Assembly: GCF_013364215.1 (NCBI RefSeq)
Contig: NZ_CP054923.1
Location: 6,200,001-6,264,000 of the forward strand
Direction of reading: 5' to 3'
Length of the DNA: 64,000 nt
Origin: Verrucosispora sp. NA02020
Lineage (GTDB): Bacteria > Actinomycetota > Actinomycetes > Mycobacteriales > Micromonosporaceae
Shown in pieces: positions 45,413 to 53,032 of this stretch (its first letter is position 1; each line of letters starts with the position of its first letter). The notes beneath the pieces were generated by a model that made no database searches, was not told the DNA's origin, and saw only the letters and a list, made by a program, of their open reading frames with translations. The position numbers were made by a program, and so were the translations under genes.

Positions 45413-46222
45413 GTGCAGGACGACAGCTCCACCCCGAACCGCACGCTCTCCCACGCTCCCGCCCGGCACCGCCGCCGGATCGGCCGGCGCGGCCGTCGGC
45501 TGGCCGTCGGCGCGGTCGCCGTGCTGGGACTCGGACTCGGTGGTGTCGTCGTGACCAATCTCGACGACAGCCCCACCCCGAGCCCCGTCTCACTCGACGC
45601 GCAGGCCCGCGCCGAAGCCGCCGCCCGCGCGGAGGCCGCCGACCGCGCCGACCGCTCGGCCCGCGAGTCGGTCGCCCCGGCCACGCCGGAGAGCCCGACA
45701 CCGACCCCGACGGCGAGCCCGACCAGGACACCCAGCGCGAGCCCGACCGCGAAACCCCGCCCGACGGCGACCAGGGCCAGCAAGGCCGCTCCGAAGACCA
45801 CCACGAGCACCGCGTCGAAGCCCGACTGGGTCATCCCGATGGCCGGCGCCGCCGTCACCTCGTGCTACGGCCCCCGGTGGGGCACACTGCACGCCGGCAT
45901 CGACTTCGCACTGCCCGCCGGCACACCGGTGCGGGCCGCCTCCAAGGGCACCGTCACGAAGGCCGGCGACGTCGGTGACGGGTACGGCATCTCGGTCGTC
46001 ATCGACCACGGCAACGGCTACCTCACCCACTACGCCCACCTGAGCACCACCCGGGTGAACGTGGGTGCGAAGGTCAGCACCGGCCAGACCATCGGACTGG
46101 AGGGCTCCACCGGCGACTCCACCGGGCCGCACCTGCACTTCGAGGTACACCAGGGTCAGATGTGGAACCAGATCGACCCGGCGCCGTTCCTGCGCGCCCG
46201 CGGCATCGACGTGGCGTGCTGA
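45413..46222 (+). CDS. M23 family metallopeptidase, second tandem copy
   Basis: A 269-residue peptidoglycan endopeptidase. An Arg-rich head and one hydrophobic segment (LAVGAVAVLGLGLGGVVVTNL) anchor or export it. A long Ala/Arg helix and a Thr/Pro/Ser linker (about residues 60-135) probably span the wall. The M23 domain has TLHAGIDFALPAG (H-x3-D), HYAHLS and HLHFEVHQGQ. It is paralogous to the preceding gene. GTG 45413 has GAGG about 8 nt upstream. A terminator lies between the copies, so each has its own promoter. Confidence 0.9.
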   Translation: MQDDSSTPNRTLSHAPARHRRRIGRRGRRLAVGAVAVLGLGLGGVVVTNLDDSPTPSPVSLDAQARAEAAARAEAADRADRSARESVAPATPESPTPTPTASPTRTPSASPTAKPRPTATRASKAAPKTTTSTASKPDWVIPMAGAAVTSCYGPRWGTLHAGIDFALPAGTPVRAASKGTVTKAGDVGDGYGISVVIDHGNGYLTHYAHLSTTRVNVGAKVSTGQTIGLEGSTGDSTGPHLHFEVHQGQMWNQIDPAPFLRARGIDVAC

Positions 46223-46231
46223 CCTGATCGC

Positions 46232-46266
46232 CCGGTGCACCGGTCCCACCCGGGCCGGTGCACCGG
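46232..46266. terminator. Repeated palindrome between M23 and pcrA genes
   Basis: CCGGTGCACCGG occurs twice (46232-46243 and 46255-46266), 11 bp apart. Each is a 12-bp palindrome and the two can pair with one another. Lying between convergent genes, it probably ends transcription from both sides. Confidence 0.6.
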
Positions 46267-46270
46267 TCCG

Positions 46271-48664
46271 TCAGATCTTCTCGATCGGGGCGTGCCGCAG
46301 CACCAGCCACAACGTCTGGTCGCCAAAGTCGATCTGCGCGCGGGCACCCGGACCATGGCCCTCCACGGTCACCACCCGGCCGAGTCCGTACCGCTGGTGG
46401 TTGACCCGGTCCCCGGCGGAGACCTTGGGGCCCTGGGGCAGCTCGCTCGCGGTGGCCAGCCGGCTGCCGTCCACGCCGAGCTTGCGGGCCAGCTGGACCG
46501 CGCGGGGCGTACCCCCGGTGAAGCCGCCGCCCACCCGGTCCGCGCGACCACCCACGCCGCCGCCACCGCCACCCCAGGAGGTGTACGACCCCTCCGTGCG
46601 TTCCCAACGGACCAACTCGGTCGGCAACTCCTCCAGGAACCGCGACGGCGGGTTGTACGCCGGCTGCCCCCACGCCGACCGGGTCACCGCCCGGGACAGG
46701 AAGAGGCGCTGCCGGGCGCGGGTGATGCCCACGTACGCCAGCCGCCGCTCCTCCTCCAGCTCACGGGTGTCGCCCAGCGAGCGCAGGTGCGGGAAGACAC
46801 CGTCCTCCAGGCCGGTCAGGAAGACCACCGGGAACTCCAGCCCCTTGGCGGTGTGCAGGGTCATCAGCGTGACCACGCCCTGGTGCTCGGGATCGTCCGA
46901 AGGGATCTGGTCGGCGTCGGCCACCAGGGCCACCTGCTCCAGGAAGCCGGCCAGCGTGGCCCGCTCCCCCTCCGCGCCGGTCGCCTCGATCCGTTCGGTG
47001 TACTCCCGGGCGACGCTGACGAGCTCCTGGAGGTTGTCCACCCGGCCCGCGTCCTGCGGGTCCAGGCTCTCCTCCAGCTCGCTCAGGTAGCCCGAGCGGG
47101 TCAGCACCGCCTCCAGCACCTCCTCCGGGGTGCCGTCAACAGCCACCTCCCGGGCGGAGTCGAGCAGTGCCACGAAGTCGGCGATGCCGTTGGCGGCGCG
47201 GGTGGAGATGCCCGGCGCGTCCTTGGCCCGACGCAGCGCCGCACCGAACGAGATGCGGTCCCGGCTGGACAGTGCCTCCACGCACGCCTCGGCCCGGTCA
47301 CCGATGCCCCGCCGGGGCGTGTTCAGGATCCGGCGCAGACTCACCGTGTCGTCGTCGTTGACCACCGCGCGCAGGTAGGCGAGCGCGTCGCGGACCTCCT
47401 TGCGCTCGTAGAAGCGCACCCCGCCGACGACCTTGTACGGCAGGCCGACCCGGATGAACACCTCCTCGAAGACGCGGGACTGCGCGTTGGTGCGGTAGAA
47501 GACCGCCACGTCGCCCGGCCTGGCCTCGTCGGCGTCGACCAGCCGGTCGATCTCCCGACCCACCCAGTCCGCCTCGGCGTGCTCGGTGTCGGCGACGTAC
47601 CCGACGATCTGCTCGCCCGCCCCGGCATCGCTCCACAGCCGCTTCGGCTTGCGGGAGGTGTTGCGGTCGATCACCGCGTTGGCCGCGTTCAGGATGGTCT
47701 GGGTGGAGCGGTAGTTCTGCTCCAGCAGGATGGTGCGGGCGTCACCGAAGTCGCGTTCGAACTCCAGGATGTTGCGGATCGTCGCGCCCCGGAAGGCGTA
47801 GATCGACTGGTCCGCGTCACCGACCACGCACAGCTCCGCCGGAGCCAGCCCTTCGGTGCCGGCGACCAGTTCCTTGATCAGCACGTACTGCGCGTGGTTG
47901 GTGTCCTGGTACTCGTCGACCAGCACGTGGCGGAACCGACGGCGGTAGGTCTCGGCCACGTGCGGGTGCGACTGGAGCAGGTGCACCGTGGTCATGATCA
48001 GGTCGTCGAAGTCGAGCGCGTGCGCCTCTCGCAGCCGTCGCTGGTACAGCGTGTACGCCTCGGCCAGCGCCCGTTCGTTCGGCCCCGACGCCCGGCCCGC
48101 GAAGGTCTCCGGGTCGACCAGCTCGTTCTTGAGGTTGGAGACCTGGGCCGCCAGACCCCGCGCCGGATAGCGCTTCGGGTCCAGGTCGAGCTCGCGGGTG
48201 ACCATCTGCATCAACCGGCGGGAGTCGTCGGCGTCGTAGATCGAGAAGGTGGACTTGAGCCCGGCGTGCGCGTGCTCGGCACGCAGGATCCGGACGCAGG
48301 CGGAGTGGAACGTGGACACCCACATCATCCGGGCGCGCGGACCGACCAGGGCGGTCACCCGCTCCTTCATCTCACCGGCGGCCTTGTTGGTGAAGGTGAT
48401 CGCAATGATCTCTCCGGGATGCACGTCCCGCGCGGCGAGCAGGTATGCGATCCGGTGGGTCAGAACCCGGGTCTTGCCGGAACCGGCACCGGCGACGATC
48501 AACAGCGGTGAACCGGCGTGGGTGACCGCGTCCCGCTGGGGGCCGTTGAGGCCCTCCACCAGATCGGCGGGGTCGAGGCGGCCGGGAGCCGGCCGACGCG
48601 GCGGCAACGCCCGGTCGGGCTCGGGCGCGGACGGGGACGCGGGGATGTCGAAGAGAGGATGCAT
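46271..48664 (-). CDS. pcrA: ATP-dependent DNA helicase PcrA/UvrD1
   Basis: A 797-residue superfamily 1A 3'-5' helicase for nucleotide-excision and recombination repair. Q motif LNGPQRDAVTH, Walker A IVAGAGSGKTRVL (residues 57-69), Walker B VDEYQDTNHAQ, motif III VVGDADQSIYAFRGA, motif IV ILLEQNYRSTQ, motif V LMTLHTAKGLEFPVVFLTGLEDGVFPH and motif VI ERRLAYVGITRARQRLFLS are all present. The C-terminal about 60 residues form the small domain used for RNA polymerase binding in PcrA (YGLGRVVTVEGHG). It occupies the locus position of mycobacterial uvrD1. Confidence 0.96.
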   Translation of the reverse strand: MHPLFDIPASPSAPEPDRALPPRRPAPGRLDPADLVEGLNGPQRDAVTHAGSPLLIVAGAGSGKTRVLTHRIAYLLAARDVHPGEIIAITFTNKAAGEMKERVTALVGPRARMMWVSTFHSACVRILRAEHAHAGLKSTFSIYDADDSRRLMQMVTRELDLDPKRYPARGLAAQVSNLKNELVDPETFAGRASGPNERALAEAYTLYQRRLREAHALDFDDLIMTTVHLLQSHPHVAETYRRRFRHVLVDEYQDTNHAQYVLIKELVAGTEGLAPAELCVVGDADQSIYAFRGATIRNILEFERDFGDARTILLEQNYRSTQTILNAANAVIDRNTSRKPKRLWSDAGAGEQIVGYVADTEHAEADWVGREIDRLVDADEARPGDVAVFYRTNAQSRVFEEVFIRVGLPYKVVGGVRFYERKEVRDALAYLRAVVNDDDTVSLRRILNTPRRGIGDRAEACVEALSSRDRISFGAALRRAKDAPGISTRAANGIADFVALLDSAREVAVDGTPEEVLEAVLTRSGYLSELEESLDPQDAGRVDNLQELVSVAREYTERIEATGAEGERATLAGFLEQVALVADADQIPSDDPEHQGVVTLMTLHTAKGLEFPVVFLTGLEDGVFPHLRSLGDTRELEEERRLAYVGITRARQRLFLSRAVTRSAWGQPAYNPPSRFLEELPTELVRWERTEGSYTSWGGGGGGVGGRADRVGGGFTGGTPRAVQLARKLGVDGSRLATASELPQGPKVSAGDRVNHQRYGLGRVVTVEGHGPGARAQIDFGDQTLWLVLRHAPIEKI

Positions 48665-48721
48665 CGCAGGGCGAGTCTATGCCGCCGCCCCGACATCCCC
48701 GCCCCGCGCCGCCCCCGGTGT

Positions 48722-48771
48722 AAGGAAGGGCCCCCTACTCACGCCTCGTGTATAGGAAGGGTCCCTTCCTT
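48722..48771. repeat. AGGAAGGG-family palindromic repeat, copy 4
   Basis: AGGAAGGG-T-CCCTTCCT (8-1-8) lies at 48754-48770, and AAGGAAGGG at 48722-48730 can pair with 48763-48771. It is nearly the reverse complement of the copy at 6548-6600, including the core ACGCCTCGTGTATAG. It lies in the divergent promoter region of pcrA and the chorismate mutase leader. Confidence 0.7.
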
Positions 48772-48781
48772 ACCGGTTTCC

Positions 48782-48810
48782 TTGCGCGGCGGCGGCTGCG
48801 GCGGCATACT
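48782..48810 (+). promoter_or_regulatory. Promoter of chorismate mutase leader
   Basis: -35 TTGCGC at 48782-48787, a 17-bp spacer, and -10 CATACT at 48805-48810. The start codon of the leader peptide (GTG 48818) is 7 nt further on, so the transcript probably begins at that GTG. Confidence 0.6.
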
Positions 48811-48817
48811 CGACGGC

Positions 48818-48883
48818 GTGTTCGACCAGCGCTTCTACTTTTACTACGGCCCCGGGAGTCCGGCAGCCGTAGGTCGCGCCTGA
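48818..48883 (+). CDS. Phe/Tyr-rich leader peptide (attenuator)
   Basis: A 21-codon ORF, GTG 48818 to TGA 48881-48883. Residues 6-10 are Phe-Tyr-Phe-Tyr-Tyr (48833-48847), with another Phe at residue 2: six aromatic codons in the first ten, encoded as TTC, TTT and TAC. No ribosome site precedes it, and the promoter spacing makes it leaderless. It lies upstream of a strong terminator and the gene for chorismate mutase, the branch enzyme to Phe and Tyr. This is the layout of ribosome-mediated attenuation, where scarce charged Phe or Tyr tRNA stalls translation and lets transcription continue. The peptide itself needs no other function. Confidence 0.7.
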   Translation: MFDQRFYFYYGPGSPAAVGRA

Positions 48884-48931
48884 TCGACAAGACCTACGAA
48901 AAGCCCCGGGCTCTCGGAGTCCGGGGCTTTT
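48854..48931 (+). terminator. Attenuator: antiterminator and intrinsic terminator before chorismate mutase
   Basis: The terminator stem 48899-48909 with 48921-48931 pairs over 11 bp and continues through one G-U pair and three more pairs to a TCG loop; it starts AAAA and ends TTTT. A leader segment, 48854-48863 (gggagtccgg), can instead pair with 48906-48915 over 10 positions including G-U pairs, which would break the terminator. A further 8-bp hairpin (48868-48875 with 48891-48898) encloses the leader stop codon. Which structure wins at each ribosome position is not settled by inspection. Confidence 0.7.
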
Positions 48932-48982
48932 GTCGTCCCGGGATCCGGGCACCGGGCACCACACCGTGAGAGGTACCCGAAG

Positions 48983-49351
48983 ATGACAGACGTGATGGAG
49001 CAGAACGGCGTCCCAGGCGAGTCCGGCACGACCCCGAACGGCACCGGCGCGGAGGGCGGCACCAGCCCCGGCCTGGACACCCCGAAGACCGGGACCGCGG
49101 AACCGGGCGCCGCCGCCCGCATCGCCGAGATCCGGGTACGGATCGACGAGATCGACCGCACGATCGTCGAGCTGTGGCAGGAACGGGCCGCCCTGTCCCG
49201 CGAGGTCGGCGCGACCCGGATGGCCTCCGGCGGCACCCGGCTGGTGCTCTCCCGCGAGCAGGAGATCCTGGAGCGCTTCCGGGTCGCTCTCGGTGCCGAC
49301 GGCACCCAGTTGGCGCTGCTGCTGCTGCGGGCCGGTCGCGGCCCACTGTGA
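48983..49351 (+). CDS. Chorismate mutase (AroQ class)
   Basis: A 122-residue enzyme converting chorismate to prephenate, first committed step to Phe and Tyr. After a 40-residue Gly/Thr/Pro-rich head comes the all-helical AroQ core: ARIAEIRVRIDEIDRTIVELWQERAALSREVGATRMASGGTRLVLSREQEILERF lies at about residues 45-99, with active-site Arg and Lys-equivalent positions plausible in the first helix and in SREVGATR. It resembles the short mycobacterial Rv0948c-type enzyme, which needs DAHP synthase for full activity. GAGAGG lies 9 nt before ATG 48983. Preceded by its own attenuator. Confidence 0.88.
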   Translation: MTDVMEQNGVPGESGTTPNGTGAEGGTSPGLDTPKTGTAEPGAAARIAEIRVRIDEIDRTIVELWQERAALSREVGATRMASGGTRLVLSREQEILERFRVALGADGTQLALLLLRAGRGPL

Positions 49352-49571
49352 CCGAGCGGGTCCGTCGGCGAGGCGCGTCAGGGTTCGACCGTCCCCATGA
49401 GCAGGCGCCGGGCCGACCGTGGCGGCCCGGACACGCAGTCCGGGCACGGTGGTCCGAACGCGGACCGGGGCGCCGGCCGCTGGTGACGGCCGACGCCCCG
49501 AATCACTGAGGAGGCACTACCTTCACCGCCGCTCCCGGTTTGGATGACCGGCCACGACGGCGTCTGTGTGG

Positions 49572-50582
49572 CTACTCCGTCGCGTGCACCACGTCGCGTA
49601 CCTCGGCGAAGTGGCAGGCGCTCGGGTGGCCGGACTTGTCCCTGACCTGCAGCAGCGGCTCCTCTTCCGCACAGACGTCCTGCGCCTTCCAGCAGCGGGT
49701 ACGGAACCTGCAGCCGGACGGCGGGTTGGCCGGCGACGGCACGTCGCCGGTCAGGACGATCTGGTCACGGTGCCCACGCAACGTCGGGTCCGGCACCGGC
49801 ACCGCCGACAGCAGCGCCTGGGTGTACGGATGCGTGGGCGACTCGTAGATCTCGTCCTCGGTGCCGATCTCGACGATCTTGCCGAGGTACATCACCGCGA
49901 CCCGGTCGGCGATGTGCCGCACCACGGACAGGTCGTGCGCGATGAAGATGTACGACAGACCCAGCTCGTTCTGGAGCTTCTCCAGCAGGTTGATCACCTG
50001 AGCCTGGATGGAGACGTCCAGCGCCGAGACCGGCTCGTCGCAGAGGATGATCTCCGGGTTGAGCGCCAGCGCACGGGCGATCCCGATGCGCTGCCGCTGG
50101 CCGCCGGAGAACTGGTGCGGGTAGCGGTTGATGTGGTCGGGGTTCAGGCCGACCAGCTCCAGCAGCTCCTGCACCTTGGGCCGACGCTGGCCCTTCGGCA
50201 CCACGTCCGGGTGCACCTCGAACGGCTCGCCGATGATGTCGCCGACGGTCATTCGCGGGTTCAGCGAGGTGTACGGGTCCTGCATCACCAGCTGGATGTT
50301 CCGCCGACCCCGACGCCGTTCCTCGGAGCCGACCTTGGCCATGTTCTTGCCCTGCACGAACAGGTCACCGGAGGTCGGCGTCTCCAGACCCACGAGCAGC
50401 CGGGCCAACGTCGACTTGCCGCAACCGGACTCGCCCACGATGCCGAGGGTCTCGCCGCGCCGCAGCTCCAGGTTGATCCCGTCGACCGCGCGGACCGCCC
50501 CGACCTGCTTCTTGAAGACGATGCCCCGGGTCAGCGGGAAGTGCTTGACCAGGTCACGGGTCTCCAACACCACGTCACTCAT
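49572..50582 (-). CDS. Peptide ABC transporter ATP-binding protein, OppF/DppF type (operon 2)
   Basis: A 336-residue ATPase. Walker [10 protein letters not shown] (about residue 50), [25 protein letters not shown], signature FSGGQRQR, Walker [13 protein letters not shown] and [11 protein letters not shown]-terminal [16 protein letters not shown] and the cysteine group [17 protein letters not shown]...ACHF. It is very similar to the operon 1 protein at 34617. Start ATG 50582 overlaps the OppD-type stop by 8 bp (ATGAGTGA). It is the last gene of operon 2. Confidence 0.92.
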   Translation of the reverse strand: MSDVVLETRDLVKHFPLTRGIVFKKQVGAVRAVDGINLELRRGETLGIVGESGCGKSTLARLLVGLETPTSGDLFVQGKNMAKVGSEERRRGRRNIQLVMQDPYTSLNPRMTVGDIIGEPFEVHPDVVPKGQRRPKVQELLELVGLNPDHINRYPHQFSGGQRQRIGIARALALNPEIILCDEPVSALDVSIQAQVINLLEKLQNELGLSYIFIAHDLSVVRHIADRVAVMYLGKIVEIGTEDEIYESPTHPYTQALLSAVPVPDPTLRGHRDQIVLTGDVPSPANPPSGCRFRTRCWKAQDVCAEEEPLLQVRDKSGHPSACHFAEVRDVVHATE

Positions 50583-51612
50583 CGCCCTTGACCTCCTTCC
50601 AGAAGTGGCAGGCAGCCGTCCGGCTCGGCGACACCTGGTACAGCGGCGGCGCCGGGTCCTGCTTGCAGACGTCCTGGGTGTACCGGCACCGGGGGTTGAA
50701 GGCGCATCCACGAGGGATGTTGGTCAGCGCCGGGGGCAGGCCCTTGATGGCGCTGAGCTCCTGGCCCTTGAGGTCCAGCCGCGGGATCGACTCCAGCAGA
50801 CCCTTCGTGTACGGGTGGGCCGGGGTGGCGTAGATGTCGTTCACGCCGGCTTCCTCGATGACCCGACCGGCGTACATGACGGAGATCCGATCCGCCACGT
50901 CGGCCACCACACCCATGTCGTGGGTGATCAGCACCAACGCCATGTTCCGTTCCCGCTGGAGCTCGGCGAGCAGGGCCATGATCTGGGCCTGCACGGTCAC
51001 GTCCAGGGCGGTGGTCGGCTCGTCCGCGATCAGCACCTCGGGGTCGAGTGCCAGCGCCATGGCGATCATGACGCGCTGGCGCATACCGCCGGAGAACTGG
51101 TGCGGGTAGTCGTTCACCCGCTGCTGGGCCGCCGGGATCTTGACCAGGTCGAGCAGTTCGACGGCTCGGGCCTTGGCATCCTTGCGGGACATGCCCCGGT
51201 GCTTGCGGAACAGCTCGCCGAGCTGGAACCCGACCGTGAAGACCGGGTTCAGCGCGGAGAGCGCGTCCTGGAAGATCATCGCGATCCGGTTCGCGCGCAC
51301 CTTGCGGCGCTCGGACTCCGGCAGCTTGAGCAGGTCGACACCCCGGTAGAGGATCTCCCCACCGGTGATGAACCCGGGCGGGCTGTCCAGGATGCCCATG
51401 ATCGCCTGGGCGGTCACGCTCTTGCCGCAGCCCGACTCCCCGAGGATCGCCCGGGTCTCGCCGGCCCGCACGTCGAAGCTCACTCCGTTGACCGCGCGAG
51501 CCACGCCGTTACGGGTCCGGAACTCCACCTGCAGGTTCTTGACCTGAAGTGGCAACGCGTTCGGGTCGAGGCCCGGCAGCGCGTCCAACTTGACGTTCAC
51601 ATCACTGCTCAT
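50575..51612 (-). CDS. Peptide ABC transporter ATP-binding protein, OppD/DppD type (operon 2)
   Basis: A 345-residue ATPase. Walker [10 protein letters not shown] (about residue 59), [19 protein letters not shown], signature FSGGMRQR, Walker [13 protein letters not shown] and [12 protein letters not shown]-terminal [15 protein letters not shown] and the cluster [14 protein letters not shown]...ACHF that may hold an Fe-S cluster. ATG 51612 is fixed by the ATGA overlap with a repeat-encoded mini-ORF and a GGAG site; the frame extends to 51759 only because the repeats stay open. Confidence 0.92.
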   Translation of the reverse strand: MSSDVNVKLDALPGLDPNALPLQVKNLQVEFRTRNGVARAVNGVSFDVRAGETRAILGESGCGKSVTAQAIMGILDSPPGFITGGEILYRGVDLLKLPESERRKVRANRIAMIFQDALSALNPVFTVGFQLGELFRKHRGMSRKDAKARAVELLDLVKIPAAQQRVNDYPHQFSGGMRQRVMIAMALALDPEVLIADEPTTALDVTVQAQIMALLAELQRERNMALVLITHDMGVVADVADRISVMYAGRVIEEAGVNDIYATPAHPYTKGLLESIPRLDLKGQELSAIKGLPPALTNIPRGCAFNPRCRYTQDVCKQDPAPPLYQVSPSRTAACHFWKEVKGDE

Positions 51613-51763
51613 GCCGACACTCCGCTTCGCTCCGCGCCAGCCTGAGACACCAACGCGCCGAGCCTGATGATTCGCTCGCTCCGCTCCCTCATGCCGACAC
51701 CCCGCTTCGCTCCGCGCCGGCCTGAGACACCAACGCGCCGAGCCGATTGATTCGCTCACTCAT
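51609..51763 (-). repeat. Two mini-ORF repeat units bridging OppC and OppD genes (operon 2)
   Basis: Reading on the minus strand, ATG 51763 lies 5 bp after the OppC stop and opens 24 codons (51689-51763). Its TGA overlaps ATG 51692, which opens 27 codons (51609-51692). That TGA overlaps the OppD start at 51612, both overlaps being ATGA. Both products end AERSGVSA and share [18 protein letters not shown]. The start distances are 71 and 80 bp; the 9-bp difference is a three-codon gap near the N-terminus. Each unit ends with an AGCG-rich stretch, GGAG or GGGG, just before the next ATG. Confidence 0.75.
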
Positions 51764-51768
51764 TCGGA

Positions 51769-52707
51769 TCACCGGAACTTCGGGTCGAGGGCGTCACGCA
51801 GTGCGTCACCCATCAGGATGAAGGACAGCACCGTGCCGACCAGCAGACCACAGGGGAAGAGCAGCAGCCACGGGTCCTCCAGGAAGTAGACCTGGTGAAC
51901 CGAGATCATGATGCCCCACGACTGCGCCGGCGGCTGGAGCCCGACGCCGAGGAAGGTCAGCGTGGCCTCCGCGGCGACGAACGAACCGAGCACGATGGTG
52001 GCGTACACCAGCATCGGGGCGATCGCGTTCGGCAGGATGTGCCGGAACATCAGCCGCGAGTTGCGGGCACCGACCGCCTTGGCGGCGTGTACGTAGTCCA
52101 GATCCTTCGAGGAGATGACGCTACCTCGGGTGATCCGGGCGATGGTCGGCCAGGCGAGCAGGAACAGCACCAGGGTCAGCGTCCAGATGTTCTGCCGCTT
52201 GATGACCGTGAGGAACACGATCGCGCCGAGCAGGAACGGCAGTGACAGGACGATGTCCATCACCCGGGAGATGATCGTGTCGACCCAGCCGCCGTAGTAG
52301 CCGGCGAGCAGGCCGAGCGTGCCACCGACCAGCACGATGCCACCGGTCGCCATGACCGCGATGACCATCGACGGCCGCGCGCCGTAGATCGCGTGCGAGT
52401 AGTAGTCGCAGCCCAGGATGTCGTACCCGAACGGGTGTTCCCAACTGGGCGAGATCCGGGACCGGTCGGTGTTGCAGGCACGCGGGTCCTGGCTGGTCCA
52501 GAGCTTCGGGAAGGCTGCCATCGAGCCCACCACGAGGATGTACAGGGAAGCGATCATGAAGACCGGGTCGCGCAGCAACTGCCGCCGGGCGTCCGCCCAG
52601 AGACTGGCGCTGCGCTCCTTGCCGCCGACCGGCGCATCGGTCGTGGGACCGTCGCCGCCCACCGGTGCCCCGCCGACGGCGGTGCCCGCACTGTTCAGGT
52701 CACTCAT
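51769..52707 (-). CDS. Peptide ABC transporter permease, OppC/DppC type (operon 2)
   Basis: A 312-residue permease with a 40-residue Gly-rich soluble head, then six helices from FMIASLYILVVGSMAAF. The hallmark GCDYYSHAIYGARPSMVIAV and the EAA loop SKDLDYVHAAKAVGARNSRLMFRHILPNAIAPMLV are present, ending LMGDALRDALDPKFR. The start ATG 52707 overlaps the last 80-bp-repeat mini-ORF as ATGA. It pairs with the OppB-type permease encoded upstream. Confidence 0.92.
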   Translation of the reverse strand: MSDLNSAGTAVGGAPVGGDGPTTDAPVGGKERSASLWADARRQLLRDPVFMIASLYILVVGSMAAFPKLWTSQDPRACNTDRSRISPSWEHPFGYDILGCDYYSHAIYGARPSMVIAVMATGGIVLVGGTLGLLAGYYGGWVDTIISRVMDIVLSLPFLLGAIVFLTVIKRQNIWTLTLVLFLLAWPTIARITRGSVISSKDLDYVHAAKAVGARNSRLMFRHILPNAIAPMLVYATIVLGSFVAAEATLTFLGVGLQPPAQSWGIMISVHQVYFLEDPWLLLFPCGLLVGTVLSFILMGDALRDALDPKFR

Positions 52708-52946
52708 GCCGACGCTCCGCTTCGCTCCGCGCCGCCATGAGGCACCAACACACTGAGCCTGATGATTCGCTCGCTACGCTCACTCATGCCGACGCTCCGC
52801 TTCGCTCCGCGCCGCCATGAGGCACCAACACACTGAGCCTGATGATTCGCTCGCTACGCTCACTCATGCCGACGCTCCGCTTCGCTCCGCGCCGCCATGA
52901 GGCACCAACACACTGAGCCTGATGATTCGCTCGCTACGCTCACTCA
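52701..52946 (-). repeat. Perfect 3 x 80 bp tandem repeat of mini-ORFs before OppC gene (operon 2)
   Basis: Units 52701-52780, 52781-52860 and 52861-52940 are identical; a partial copy of the unit edge follows. On the minus strand each encodes the same 27-residue peptide (MSERSERII...AERSGASA): ORFs 52864-52947, 52784-52867 and 52704-52787. Each TGA overlaps the next ATG as ATGA, so start spacing is 84 minus 4, exactly the 80-bp period. The last overlap is the OppC start. AAGCGGAG lies 7 nt before every ATG as a Shine-Dalgarno. It is a repeat of coupled translation starts, not a CRISPR (no spacers). Confidence 0.85.
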
Positions 52947-53032
52947 TGTCCACACCTCGTTTCGCTCCACCGGCACCCGGGAGCGGTCGGAAGAACCTGC
53001 GTCGGCATCGTCACCACGGTCCGGTCACTCAT
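52940..53032 (-). CDS. 30-codon linker ORF between OppB gene and the 80-bp repeats
   Basis: ATG 53032 lies within the OppB stop (ATGAGTGA, 8-bp overlap) and opens 30 codons. The stop at 52940-52942 overlaps the first repeat ATG (52947) in the same ATGAGTGA way. Its peptide (MSDRTVVTMPTQ...CGHE) is unlike the repeat peptides. It completes an unbroken chain of overlapping ORFs from OppB to OppC. Whether it is translated is unknown. Confidence 0.4.
   Translation of the reverse strand: MSDRTVVTMPTQVLPTAPGCRWSETRCGHE

Noticed and set aside
52701..52946. Possible CRISPR array.
   Set aside because: The repeats are directly contiguous with no spacers, contain open reading frames and end on a start codon; no cas genes are present.
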